The notes under the pieces are model-generated. The model searched no databases. It saw only the letters and a list, made by a program, of their open reading frames with translations, and was not told the DNA's origin. A DNA stretch of 64,000 nucleotides from Ideonella sp. MAG2 (GTDB lineage Bacteria > Pseudomonadota > Gammaproteobacteria > Burkholderiales > Burkholderiaceae_C). Made by a program: the position numbers and the translations under genes. Every line of letters starts with the position of its first letter. Within the stretch, counting starts at the first letter, position 1. Below are positions 1 to 8,688 of this stretch, one piece after another. Where the stretch lies: contig PTEU01000001.1 of assembly GCA_004359425.1 (NCBI GenBank), forward strand, positions 1,836,098-1,900,097, read 5' to 3'.

Positions 1-327
1 CGAGGTGCCGCCGACGAGATAGCCGCTGTGGCGCTGGGCCACTTCGGGTTTGCAGGGCTCCACGCTTTTAGCGCCGATGGCGCGGGCCAGGTTTTTGGTG
101 CTGACTTGCTTGTCACCGTGCATCAGGATGATCAGCGGCTCGGCTTTGTCGTCTTGCATCACCAGGGTTTTGATGACGGCATGTTCGTCCCAACCCAGTT
201 GCTTGGCCGACTCGGCCGTGCCGCCCTTGTCCACGTAGTCATACGGGTGGGTGCTGAAGCTCACGCCCTGGGCTTTGAGCCATTGGGTCGCGGGGGTTTC
301 GCTGACGTGCTTGTCTTTCTTGGCCAT
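1..327 (-). CDS. ybaK: YbaK/EbsC-type Cys-tRNA(Pro) deacylase, 3' end outside window
   Basis: Only the first 109 codons are in the window; the gene runs off the left edge. The product resembles the YbaK family, which hydrolyses mischarged Cys-tRNA(Pro) in the cytoplasm. Visible family features are an early Q-W-L-x3-G-V, the Y-D-Y-V-D-K-G-G-T segment, V-I-K-T-L-V-M at residues 51-57, and a final G-Y-x-V-G-G-T-S, where the family usually continues as the P-containing active-site loop. It starts at an ATG at 327 and lies 41 bases after the lyase gene on the same strand, so it may share that transcript without sharing its pathway. Family call is good; the exact substrate is inferred. Confidence 0.85.
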   Translation of the reverse strand, partial: MAKKDKHVSETPATQWLKAQGVSFSTHPYDYVDKGGTAESAKQLGWDEHAVIKTLVMQDDKAEPLIILMHGDKQVSTKNLARAIGAKSVEPCKPEVAQRHSGYLVGGTS

Positions 328-368
328 GTCGACAACAAGGGGGGCGGGTTCAGAGCCTCCCATTGTCG

Positions 369-1364
369 TCAATTCGCTGGCATGCAGGCCAGCACTCGGT
401 CCACCATCACGCCAGACTGGCCAAGATAGTTGGCCGGGTCCAGCATGCGCGCGAGCGCAGCGCGGTCGACGTGGGCCTTGATTTCGGGGTGAGCTTCTAA
501 CAAGTCCAACAAGGGCTTGTTCTCGGCCAGCGATTGCCGGCAGAGGTCATAGACCAGGTCGTGGGCATATTCACGGCCGATATAAGGGCCCAGGCCCATC
601 ATCACCGCCTCGCTCATCACCAAGCCGCCCGTCATGTCGATGTTGCGGCGCATGGCCACAGGGTCGACTTGCAGGCCTTCCACCACGGTGCGCATTTGCT
701 TGAGCGCACCCGCCAGCAAGCAAAACGCCTCGGGCAACACGATCCATTCGATCTGCCACGGGCCGGTGGAGCGCTCGTGGTCGGCCACCATGGCGTCCAT
801 CAACGCGGCCAATTGCGCAATGCGCTCGCGGTGGCGCAGCACCGCGCTCAGCAGCCCGGCCATCTTGTAGCCAAAGGTCACGGGAATAGCCTGCTGCAAA
901 TTGCTGCGGCCGATGATGGGCGTGAGCCTGTGCTCACGGGCCAGCTTGGCCAGGGCTTGAGCAATGGCGGCCAGCTCATCGTCCACCAACACCAAAGCCT
1001 CGCGAACTTGCAGCACCGTGGCGGTGTCGGTGATGTCTTGGGTGGTGGCACCCCAGTGGCAATACTCGCCCAGCTTGTCGCGGCACAGCTTGTTGAGTTG
1101 CGAGACCACGCCCAAGATGGGGTAGCCAATGCGTTCGGTTTGCTGGCGCAGCAGGTCTAGGTCAATTTGGTCCAGGTGGCAGTGGCTGACGATCTCGTCC
1201 GCCGCCTCTTGAGGGATCAGGCCCAAGCGCCCCTGAACCTTGGCCAAGGCGCACTCGATGTCCAAATACTTCTGGGTGCGGTTCTCGTCTGACCAAACCT
1301 GACGCATGGCGTCAGTGGTGAAGATGCCTTGGAAGATGCGCGAGTCAATGATGGATGCTGCCAT
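369..1364 (-). pseudogene. Fumarase/aspartase-superfamily lyase (PcaB/adenylosuccinate-lyase-like) with internal in-frame deletion
   Basis: The ORF is open (331 aa) but members of this lyase group are normally near 450 aa. Residues 1-184 carry the expected first half, including H-W-G-A-T-T-Q-D-I-T-D-T at 103-114 and G-R-S-N-L-Q-Q-A at 152-159. Residues from about 187 match the late part (L-M-D-A-M-V-A-D-H-E-R). The middle helices and the superfamily signature loop G-S-S-x-M-P-x-K-x-N-P are absent; argH in this same window still has it (residues 284 on). The junction is at about 806-824. Without that loop the product should lack the catalytic serine, so I call it a probable pseudogene. It is the last gene of the C5-dicarboxylate operon. 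It could be a 3-carboxy-muconate cycloisomerase relative; the substrate is unknown. Confidence 0.75.
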
Positions 1365-1402
1365 GGGGGCTGTCCTCTCGTGGGTGTGTTGGAGTGCTTT
1401 GA

Positions 1403-2221
1403 CTAGGCTCTGGCCAAGAGCCGCTGGGCTTCGGCCATGACGGGGGCGTCCACCATGCGGCCGTCCACTTGGCAGGCTGCGCCACCGGCGGCCGCTGCGG
1501 CGGCCAGCACGCGCTGGGCCCAGGCCAAACGCTCGGGCGAGGGCCGCATGGCTTGGTGCAGGGGCTCAATTTGTGACGGATGAATGCACAGCTTGGCCCC
1601 AAAACCCAGGCTCGCCGCCCAGGCCCAGTCTTGCTGCAGGGCGTTGGTGTCTTGCAAGGCGGTGGTTACACCCGCCACCGGTTGGGGCAAGCCCGCCGCC
1701 CGCGAGGCCAGGGCCAGCAAGCTGGCGGCCTGCGCCAGCACGGCGGGCTCGGCCGCCACGCCCAGGTCCAGCGCAAAGTCCAGCGTGCCAAACACCAGCC
1801 TTGCCACCCCTGAGGTGGCGGCAATCTGCGGCGCGGCCAGCACGCCTCGCGCCGTCTCGATGAGGGCCATGACCGGCAAGGCGCAAAGCGCACGGGCTTG
1901 GGCAATCTGTTCGGGCGACTCGGCTTTGGCCAGCATCAATTGAGGCCCAGCCTCTTGCTGCCCCGCCCAGGCTTGGGCCACGGCCAAATCTTGCTCCCAA
2001 GCGGGTTGGCCGATGGCCTGGCAGCGCAGCACGGTTTGGGCGCGCTGGGCCGGGGTGCAGGCCGCCAGCCATGCACCAATAGCTTGCCGGGCCTGCGCTT
2101 TGCGCTCAGGGGGCACAGCGTCTTCCAGGTCCAGCACCACGGCATCGGCACCGCTGGCATAGGCCTTGGCAAAGCGCTCGGGGCGGTCGCCCGGCACAAA
2201 CAGATAGCTGCGCGGGCTCAC
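1403..2221 (-). CDS. HpcH/HpaI-family citrate lyase beta-like protein, candidate citramalyl-CoA lyase
   Basis: A 272-aa CitE-like TIM-barrel protein. It begins S-Y-L-F-V-P-G-D-R-P, has L-D-L-E-D-A-V-P (Mg and CoA site), then I-E-T-A-R-G with the metal-binding Glu and L-D-F-A-L-D-L-G. These enzymes cleave acyl-CoA esters such as citramalyl-CoA or malyl-CoA to acetyl-CoA plus an oxo acid. The GTG start at 2221 overlaps the TGA of the upstream CoA transferase, which indicates translational coupling. With that transferase and the hydratase next to it, (S)-citramalyl-CoA cleavage to acetyl-CoA and pyruvate is the best guess. Family is secure; substrate is inferred from context. Confidence 0.85.
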   Translation of the reverse strand: MSPRSYLFVPGDRPERFAKAYASGADAVVLDLEDAVPPERKAQARQAIGAWLAACTPAQRAQTVLRCQAIGQPAWEQDLAVAQAWAGQQEAGPQLMLAKAESPEQIAQARALCALPVMALIETARGVLAAPQIAATSGVARLVFGTLDFALDLGVAAEPAVLAQAASLLALASRAAGLPQPVAGVTTALQDTNALQQDWAWAASLGFGAKLCIHPSQIEPLHQAMRPSPERLAWAQRVLAAAAAAGGAACQVDGRMVDAPVMAEAQRLLARA

Positions 2222-3396
2222 ACCGCGCCTTCCGCGCGCAGGGCAGCGATTTCATCGGGGGCCACCCCCAGCTCGGCCAAGATGGCGTCGGTGTGCTGGC
2301 CCAAGGCCGGTACGGCAGTCATCTTCGGCGCTTCAGGCCAAGAGCCCGGTGGCAGCAAGGCGGGCAGCGGCCCCACCGGGGAATCGACCTCGCGCCAGCG
2401 CTGGCGTGCTTGCAGTTGGGGGTGGGCCCAGACCTCGGCCATGGTGTTGACCTGGGCGTTGGCAATTTGTGCGGTCTCCAGCCGCTCTAGCACCTGCGCG
2501 GCACTCAGCGGCGCGAAGGCCTCGACGATCAAGGCCCGCAGTTCAGCGCGCCTGGCGGTGCGGGCTGCATTGCCAGCAAATCGTGGGTCAGTGGCCAAGC
2601 CCGGTTGCAGCAGCACTCTGTCGCAAAAGGCCGCCCACTCACGCTCGTTTTGCAGGCCCAACATCACCGTGCCGCCACCGCCTGTGGGAAACGGCCCATA
2701 AGGGTAGATGGTGGCGTGCGAGGCACCAGTGCGCGGCGGTGGGCTGGCGCCATCAAAAGCATAGTAGAGCGGGTAGCTCATCCACTCCGTTAAAGACTCC
2801 AGCATCGAGATGTCAATGTGCTGGCCCCGGCCCGTGCGTTGCTTGTTCAGCAAGGCGGCCAGGATGCTGCTGTAGGCATACATGCCGGCGGAGATGTCGG
2901 CAATCGACGGCCCGGCTTTGGAGGGCTCATCGGGCGTGCCGGTGACCGAGACAAAGCCCGCCTCACTTTGGATCAACAGGTCGTAGGCCTTCTTGTCACG
3001 GTAAGGCCCGTCCTCGCCATAGCCCGAGATGTCGCAAACGATCAGCCCCGGCTTCTCGGCCGAGAGGGCCTCCCAGCCCAGGCCCAGCCGAGCCGCAGCA
3101 CCTGGGGCCAGGTTTTGGATCAGCACATCCGCTTGCTCCAGCACCAGGCGCTTGAGCAAGGCATGGGCCCTGGGGTGCTTCACATCCAGGGTCAGGCTCT
3201 CTTTGCTGCGGTTGGTCCAGACAAAGTGAGAGGCCATGCCGCGCACGCGTTGGTCGTAGCCGCGCGCAAAGTCGCCCACACCGGGGCGTTCGATCTTGAT
3301 CACGCGCGCACCCAGGTCGGCCAATTGGCGCGACGCAAAAGGCGCGGCAATGGCATGCTCCAGGGTCACAACGGTGAGTCCGTGCAAAGGCAGCAT
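2218..3396 (-). CDS. Class III (CaiB/BaiF) CoA transferase, candidate itaconate/mesaconate CoA transferase
   Basis: A 392-aa family III CoA transferase. It opens L-H-G-L-T-V-V-T-L-E-H and has the R-x-S-K-E-S-L-T-L-D-V substrate-lid region. The catalytic Asp lies in the A-Y-D-L-L-I-Q-S-E-A-G-F segment that follows S-G-Y-G-E-D-G-P-Y. These enzymes move CoA between carboxylic acids through an aspartyl-CoA intermediate. I chose the ATG at 3396 because the upstream gene ends at 3408 and a GAGAG-type ribosome site lies before it; a longer frame to 3444 would overlap that gene. Its neighbours suggest activation of a C5 dicarboxylate. Confidence 0.88.
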   Translation of the reverse strand: MLPLHGLTVVTLEHAIAAPFASRQLADLGARVIKIERPGVGDFARGYDQRVRGMASHFVWTNRSKESLTLDVKHPRAHALLKRLVLEQADVLIQNLAPGAAARLGLGWEALSAEKPGLIVCDISGYGEDGPYRDKKAYDLLIQSEAGFVSVTGTPDEPSKAGPSIADISAGMYAYSSILAALLNKQRTGRGQHIDISMLESLTEWMSYPLYYAFDGASPPPRTGASHATIYPYGPFPTGGGGTVMLGLQNEREWAAFCDRVLLQPGLATDPRFAGNAARTARRAELRALIVEAFAPLSAAQVLERLETAQIANAQVNTMAEVWAHPQLQARQRWREVDSPVGPLPALLPPGSWPEAPKMTAVPALGQHTDAILAELGVAPDEIAALRAEGAV

Positions 3397-3407
3397 CTCA
3401 GTCTCTC

Positions 3408-4283
3408 TCAACGCAAAGTGGCGGTGGCGTCCATGGTCAACCAACCTTCATGGTCTTGTCCCCACAGACGAACCGTGCGGCCGTCGGCACTGGACTGACC
3501 TTGGACTTGGAAGGGGTGCAGGTCAAACGTGGGTCGCACCGCCTTGAACTCGAAACGAGCCACATCGGCATGTACTTGTTCGCGGCGCAGCAAGTCCATC
3601 AGCAGCGTGGCAATCAGCGGGCCGTGAACGATCAGGCCAGGGTAGCCCTCGACCTCGGTCACGTACTTGCGGTCGTAGTGGATGCGGTGGCCATTGAAGG
3701 TCAAGGCGCTGTAGCGGAACAACAGCACGTCGTCGGGAACGATTAGGCGTTGCCAAGCAGCCCCTCCGGGGGCGGGTGTGGGCGCGGGCTCCACATCATC
3801 TGGCCGCTTGGCCTCGCGATAGACGATGTCATGGTACTCGGTGATGGCCACCTCGGCCTGCCCTTGGCGACGAACCTCGTGCTTGACCTTCACAAACACC
3901 AGCGGCCCGGTGCGGCCCTGCTTGACCTTGACGCTGGCAATGGTGGAGGTGCGCTCCACGGCGTCGCCCAGGTGCAGCGGCTGATGGAATTCGAACTGGC
4001 TGCCGGCCCACATGCGGCGCGGTAGGGGCACGGGAGGCATGAAGCCACCGCGCTTGGCATGGCCGTCGGGGCCGATCTCGCTTTGGGCGTGAATGGGCAA
4101 GAAGTAGAGCCAGTGCCACAGAGGCGGCAGGGCGGTTCCTGCTTCGTAGCGGTCGTCTGGGCGGTCCAGCGTGGCGGCCAGGGCCAGCGCGGGCGTCAGC
4201 GTCAAGGTGTCGCGTCGGGTCTCCGTGCGGCCCACCCAGGCGGCTAAGGAGGTTTCAAGCGTGTCCAAGTCCATGGTGGTCAT
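3408..4283 (-). CDS. FAS1-like/MaoC hot-dog hydratase, candidate itaconyl-CoA or mesaconyl-C4-CoA hydratase
   Basis: A 291-aa double hot-dog protein. The N-terminal half has the P-P-L-W-H-W-L-Y-F segment typical of mesaconyl-C4-CoA hydratase-like proteins. The C-terminal half has the hydratase motif F-N-G-H-R-I-H-Y-D (catalytic Asp/His region) followed by P-G-L-I-V-H-G-P. The family hydrates enoyl-CoA thioesters. I chose the ATG at 4283; a second ATG is at 4274 and the frame extends to 4370 without support. In the operon it sits just before the CoA transferase and lyase, which matches the order of steps from a C5 unsaturated dicarboxylyl-CoA to citramalyl-CoA. Confidence 0.82.
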   Translation of the reverse strand: MTTMDLDTLETSLAAWVGRTETRRDTLTLTPALALAATLDRPDDRYEAGTALPPLWHWLYFLPIHAQSEIGPDGHAKRGGFMPPVPLPRRMWAGSQFEFHQPLHLGDAVERTSTIASVKVKQGRTGPLVFVKVKHEVRRQGQAEVAITEYHDIVYREAKRPDDVEPAPTPAPGGAAWQRLIVPDDVLLFRYSALTFNGHRIHYDRKYVTEVEGYPGLIVHGPLIATLLMDLLRREQVHADVARFEFKAVRPTFDLHPFQVQGQSSADGRTVRLWGQDHEGWLTMDATATLR

Positions 4284-4416
4284 GTGCGTTCGTCCGATCT
4301 TGGGCCTCAGGCAACAGGCAGCAGGCAGCTCAACAGCGTTGCTTTGGCGACGAGGGCCAACCGAGGGCAAACAATTTTCCTTTTGTCTTGGTGAGTGTGG
4401 CGCGGGCCTTGCGGGG

Positions 4417-5379
4417 TCAGTCTGCAGTGAGCTTGGCTTTTTGCACCACGCCTTTCCACTTGGCCAGTTCAGCCTTCACCAATGCCCCGAACTGCTCTGG
4501 GCTGCTGCTCTCCACATCAGCCCCGTGGTCTTCGATCTTCTTGATGATCTCTTTGTCGTTCAGCACTTGGTTCAGTGCTTTGTTGATCTGGTCGATGATG
4601 GGCTTGGGCGTCTTGGCGGGTGCAAACACGCCATACCACTGCTGCACATCCACGCCGTCCACACCAGCCTCTTTGAGGGTGGGCACATCGGGCAACAAAG
4701 CCGAGCGCTTGGGGCCTGCCACCGCCAGGGCCTTGAGCTTGCCGCTGCGCACATGCGGCAGTGCCGTGAAGAAGCTGGGGAACATGACCTGGGTCTGGCC
4801 GCCAATGGTGTCGCTGATGGCCGGAGCTGAGCCCTTATAGGGCACGCCCAGCATCACCACACCAGCGTTGAGCTTGAACAGCTCGGCCGCATAGTGCGGG
4901 GCGGTTCCGTTACCGGCAGAGGCATAGGTGTATCGGTCCGGCTTGGCCTTAAGTTGCGCGACCAAGTCCTTCACGTCTTTGATGGGCGTCGCGGCATGGC
5001 TGACCATCAGCGTGGGCGAGTAACCTACCAAGCCAATGGGCTCGAAATCGGCCACCGGGTCATAGCGCAACTTTTGCAGCGCAGGGTTCATGGCATGCGT
5101 AGCGATGTAGCCAAACATCAAGGTGTGGCCGTCAGGGGTGGCACGGGCCACGTACTCGCTGGCGATGGAGCCATTCGCACCCGCCCGGTTATCAATGATG
5201 ATGGTTTGGCCCAGCAGCGGCCCGAGCTTTTGCGCGATGGTGCGGGCCATGGCGTCATTGCCACCGCCCGCTGCCGTGGGCACCACCAAGGTAATGGTCT
5301 TGGTGGGAAAGGCCATGGCTGCAGGCGCAGAGGCCATCACAGCGGCAGCGGCCAAGGCCGTCGTCCAGCGAGTCTTCAT
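4417..5379 (-). CDS. Bug/TctC-family tricarboxylate-type periplasmic binding protein
   Basis: A 320-aa extracytoplasmic binding protein. It begins M-K-T-R-W-T-T-A-L with an Ala-rich signal peptide ending near A-M-A-F-P, then has the family pattern I-T-L-V-V-P-T-A-A-G-G-G-N-D-A and I-I-D-N-R-A-G-A-N-G. Bug proteins bind carboxylates in the periplasm. No TctA or TctB membrane gene is in the window, as is usual for the many orphan Bug genes of Burkholderiales. An AAGGAGA ribosome site lies just before the ATG at 5379. The upstream isomerase frame runs into it without a stop, but the internal signal peptide and ribosome site indicate a separate protein. The ligand is probably the operon's substrate. 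Confidence 0.9.
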   Translation of the reverse strand: MKTRWTTALAAAAVMASAPAAMAFPTKTITLVVPTAAGGGNDAMARTIAQKLGPLLGQTIIIDNRAGANGSIASEYVARATPDGHTLMFGYIATHAMNPALQKLRYDPVADFEPIGLVGYSPTLMVSHAATPIKDVKDLVAQLKAKPDRYTYASAGNGTAPHYAAELFKLNAGVVMLGVPYKGSAPAISDTIGGQTQVMFPSFFTALPHVRSGKLKALAVAGPKRSALLPDVPTLKEAGVDGVDVQQWYGVFAPAKTPKPIIDQINKALNQVLNDKEIIKKIEDHGADVESSSPEQFGALVKAELAKWKGVVQKAKLTAD

Positions 5380-6480
5380 GGGACTGTCTCCTTCTAAGGG
5401 TTGTGAAAACACATATCCAGGCACATGCAACTCGCCGTGGAAGATCTTGCGGGCAGTGCGAACCAAGGCAGCACGCTCGATGGACGCGCCCTCGCCATGC
5501 CCGTGCACCAGCACGTCGATGTCAATGCGGCCTTGCGGGTGCAGCACGCCCACACGGCAGGCCCCGCTCAAGGCCTGGGCACTGCTGGCCACGGTGCCGG
5601 GCAGCGCAAAGGCGGTGGCCACGCCGATGGCGCCCGTCACGGCGTGCGAGGCATGGCAGCGGCGGGGGGTGAAATAACGCGAGGTGATGCTCAGCGCGTC
5701 GTCACCCGGGCTGGCCAAGACCGGCTTAGGGATGACGCTGGTGCTGACATCGCCCAGGCCCATCATGGCCCCGGCTTGGCAGCGTAACGATTCAATGCGA
5801 GCCAGCAAGCCAGGGTGGCCGTCCAAGGCGCTGGGGGACTCTCGGCCCGTCAGGCCCAGGTCCGCAGCGCGGATCAGCATCAAGGGCATGGCGGCGTCAA
5901 TGCAGCTCACCTCGACGCCGTCAATCACATCAATGCGGCGGCCGGTGGGGAACAGCGAACCGGTGACTGCGCCCCAGGCGTCCAAGAAGTTCAGGCGAAT
6001 CGGCGCGGCAGAGCCCGCGACGCCGTCTAGGCTAGTTTGGCCCTCATAGGTCAAGCGGCCACCCGGGGTTTGCACGGTCACATCGATCCGCGAACGGGTG
6101 TTGACGTTGAAGACCCGCAGGGTGGTTTCGCCGTCCTGTGCTTGGACCAATCCTTGCTCCAGCGCGAACGGCACCACACCCGACAACATATTGCCGCAGT
6201 TAGGCCGCGTATCCACCGAGCACTGCCCCACCCCCACCTGGGCAAACAGATAGTCCAGATGGCAATCAGGCTGGCTGGACAGGGACACGATGGCCACTTT
6301 GCTGGTCAAGGTGCTGCCGCCTCCCACGCCATCGACTTGCAGCAAGTCCGACGCACCAATGGCGCCGATCAAGACCTCGTTGCGCACAGCTTCGTCCTCG
6401 GGCAGCCAATCCTTCAAAAAGAAAGGGCCGCGCGAGGTACCGGCGCGCATCAGGGTGCAAGGCAGAGCAATCGAAGACAT
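5380..6480 (-). CDS. PrpF/GalD-family isomerase (4-oxalomesaconate tautomerase or aconitate isomerase-like)
   Basis: About 365 aa of the PrpF/DapF-fold family, which moves double bonds or tautomerises unsaturated di- and tricarboxylates. It begins L-M-R-A-G-T-S-R-G-P-F-F and has the catalytic-Cys segment R-P-N-C-G-N-M-L-S-G-V and a second Cys in R-R-C-H-A-S-H. The end, H-G-E-L-H-V-P-G-Y-V-F, is a normal C-terminus. The frame then continues without a stop into the Bug gene. If the TTTT run at 5406-5409 (AAAA on the plus strand) had three bases, it would end in V-F-H-N-P then TAG just before the Bug ribosome site. First gene of the operon; divergent from a LysR gene. Confidence 0.83.
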
Positions 6481-6566
6481 GGCGGCATGATGGCCGCGCG
6501 CTTTGATGCCGTGAATTGCATATTTATGAAGTTTTGATGCATCATCAGCATCAATAGGAGCACGCC
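6481..6566. promoter_or_regulatory. Divergent promoter/operator region between isomerase operon and LysR gene
   Basis: This 86-base gap separates the two oppositely transcribed units. It is AT-rich compared with its surroundings and holds a perfect 10-base palindrome TGATGCATCA at 6535-6544, and the octamer TTTGATGC occurs twice (about 6512 and 6533). An AGGAG ribosome site at 6556-6560 serves the GTG start of the LysR gene. LysR proteins commonly bind such divergent gaps; binding here is inferred. Confidence 0.55.
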
Positions 6567-7517
6567 GTGGCGATCAACTTTGACCTCAATGACCTGCTGG
6601 CCTTCAGGGCAGTGGCCGAGCTGGCCAACTTTCGCCGGGCGGCGGAGGCAGTGCACATCTCGCAACCGGCCTTCAGCCGCCGTATCGACAAACTCGAGGC
6701 CGCCTTGGGAGTCAAGCTCTTGGAGCGCACCACGCGGCGGGTGAGCCTGACCGCCGTGGGCCGCGACTTTGCGCGCAAGGTGCAAACGCTACTCGATGAA
6801 CTGGACAGCACCTTGCTGGGCATCCAAGGCCTGGCCACTTCGCGCCTGGGCGAGGTCAGCATTGCGTGCGTGCCATCCACCGTTTACTACTACGTCTCTC
6901 AAGTGATTGGCCGGTATCGAGAAAGCTATCCGCGAATCCGCCTCAAGATCATCGACGCGGGTGCGAGTGCCGTGCTCGACGCTGTGGCACGTGGCGAAGC
7001 AGACTTCGGTCTCAACTTCATTGGCAGCCAAGAGCCTGACATTGAGTTTGAACCCTTGCTGGAAGAGCGCTTCGTAGCCGCCTGTCGCAGAGACCACCCC
7101 TTGGCCAAGCGCCGCAGTGTCACGTGGTCCGACCTCGCCGCCTTTGACTTCATTGCACTGGGCAAAACCTCGGGCAATCGGCTTTTATTGGATCAAGCCT
7201 TGGCGGGCCAGGTGAACATGCCGCAAGCCATCTACGAGTCACAGCATGTGACCTCATTGCTGGGCATGGTCGAAGCCGGGCTCGGCGTCGCTGCGGTGCC
7301 TTCTTTGGCCATGCCGGGAAAGGATCACCCTCTGCTGGTGAGTGTGCCTTTGCAAGACCCTGTGATCACGCGGCGTGTTGGATTGATACGCCGCAAGGGA
7401 CGCCCTTTGGCACCAGCCGCCCAACAATTGTGGGACCTGTTTGCGTCTCTGCCGGGCGGCCCCATCGCCACCCGAAACCGCAACGCTGCGATTCGGAAGC
7501 GCCCAAGCGCACGATAG
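6567..7517 (+). CDS. LysR-family transcriptional regulator of the adjacent C5-dicarboxylate operon
   Basis: A 316-aa LysR protein. The N-terminal winged helix shows L-L-A-F-R-A-V-A-E-L-x-N-F-R-R-A-A, S-Q-P-A-F-S-R-R-I and L-L-E-R-T-T-R-R-V-S-L-T; the rest is a periplasmic-binding-protein-like effector domain ending in a basic tail. The start is a GTG at 6567 with AGGAG seven bases upstream. It is divergent from the isomerase operon, the usual arrangement for a LysR activator and its target. Pseudomonas itaconate operons also carry a divergent LysR gene, which agrees with the pathway proposed here. The inducer is not known. Confidence 0.9.
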   Translation: MAINFDLNDLLAFRAVAELANFRRAAEAVHISQPAFSRRIDKLEAALGVKLLERTTRRVSLTAVGRDFARKVQTLLDELDSTLLGIQGLATSRLGEVSIACVPSTVYYYVSQVIGRYRESYPRIRLKIIDAGASAVLDAVARGEADFGLNFIGSQEPDIEFEPLLEERFVAACRRDHPLAKRRSVTWSDLAAFDFIALGKTSGNRLLLDQALAGQVNMPQAIYESQHVTSLLGMVEAGLGVAAVPSLAMPGKDHPLLVSVPLQDPVITRRVGLIRRKGRPLAPAAQQLWDLFASLPGGPIATRNRNAAIRKRPSAR

Positions 7518-7599
7518 CTCAAGCGCACGATGGGCCGGCCGGACGCTGAGCAGATCGGGTGGCGACCGCCATTCGGCTGGCGGCGCCCGCAGTTTCAAC

Positions 7600-8661
7600 T
7601 CACTGCGCCGGGTCGCGCAGCTCCCAGCGGATGGCGTCAATGGCGGCCAGCAGCTCGGGCGACAAGGTGGTGCGCCAGGCGGCGGCGCAGTCTTCCAGTT
7701 GCGCAATACTGGTCACGCCAATCAGGGTGCTGGCCACGCGCCAGTTGCGGTAGCAAAAGGCCAGGGCCATCTGTGCGGGGGTCAGGCCATGCTCCCGCGC
7801 CAAGGCGTTGTAGCGGCGGGCCGCCACCAAGGCCTCGGGGCGGGCCCAGCGCTGCTTGCGCATGGTTTCAAACTGGGCCAGGCGGCCCAACTGAGGCTGG
7901 GCGGGGTCAAAGCCAGGGCCGTCGTACTTGCCGGTCAGGCTACCAAAGCCCAGCGGCGAGTAGGCCAGCAGACCGACCTGCTCGTGGTGAAGTACCTCAT
8001 CCAGGCCGTTATCCAGGCTCCGGTTCACCAGGGCGTAAGGGTTTTGCACCGAGGCAATGCGCGGTAGGCCCATTTGATCGGCCACTTTGATAAAGCTCAT
8101 CACGCCCCAGGGTGTCTCGTTGGACAGGCCAATGGCGCGCACCTTGCCCTGGCTCACCAGTTGGTCGAGGGCCCGCAGTTGGGCCTCGATGCCGGTTTGC
8201 TCGCTGAGCTTGCTGGGGTCGAAGTAAATGCCGCCAAAGGCTGGCACATGGCGGTTGGGCCAGTGGATTTGGTAGAGGTCGATCACCTCGGTCTGCAAAC
8301 GCCGCAGGCTGTCTTCGCAGGCTTGGATGATGTGCTCTGGCTTAAGGTCGGCCGCACCGTTGCGGATCCACGGCATGCCGCGTGACGGGCCTGCCACCTT
8401 GGTGGCCAGCACCACTTTTTGGCGCACTTCTGGGCGTTTGGCAAACCATTGGCCGAGGATGGTTTCGGTGGCGCCAAAGGTCTCGGCCCGTGCTGGCACG
8501 GAGTACATCTCGGCCGTGTCCAGCAGGGTGATGCCCAGGTCCAGGGCGCGGTCGAGGATGGCGTGTGCGTCGGCGGTACCGACTTGTTCGCCAAAAGTCA
8601 TGGTGCCCAGGCCGATGGGCGTGATGTGGAGGTCGCTGAGGCCGAGACGGAGGGTTTGCAT
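7600..8661 (-). CDS. tas: Tas-like aldo/keto reductase
   Basis: A 353-aa NADPH-dependent aldo/keto reductase close to E. coli Tas in layout and length. Visible features: L-G-T-M-T-F-G-E-Q near residue 18, catalytic Asp48 and Tyr53 in L-L-D-T-A-E-M-Y, Lys88 in L-A-T-K-V, His133 in Y-Q-I-H-W-P, the cofactor-side G-L-S-N-E-T-P-W-G, and a C-terminal A-S-T-L-I-G-V-T. It acts in the cytoplasm on an unknown carbonyl substrate. It lies 27 bases downstream of the lipoprotein gene on the same strand. Confidence 0.85.
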   Translation of the reverse strand: MQTLRLGLSDLHITPIGLGTMTFGEQVGTADAHAILDRALDLGITLLDTAEMYSVPARAETFGATETILGQWFAKRPEVRQKVVLATKVAGPSRGMPWIRNGAADLKPEHIIQACEDSLRRLQTEVIDLYQIHWPNRHVPAFGGIYFDPSKLSEQTGIEAQLRALDQLVSQGKVRAIGLSNETPWGVMSFIKVADQMGLPRIASVQNPYALVNRSLDNGLDEVLHHEQVGLLAYSPLGFGSLTGKYDGPGFDPAQPQLGRLAQFETMRKQRWARPEALVAARRYNALAREHGLTPAQMALAFCYRNWRVASTLIGVTSIAQLEDCAAAWRTTLSPELLAAIDAIRWELRDPAQ

Positions 8662-8688
8662 ACAGAGCGGAACGAGTTTGTTGTTCGC

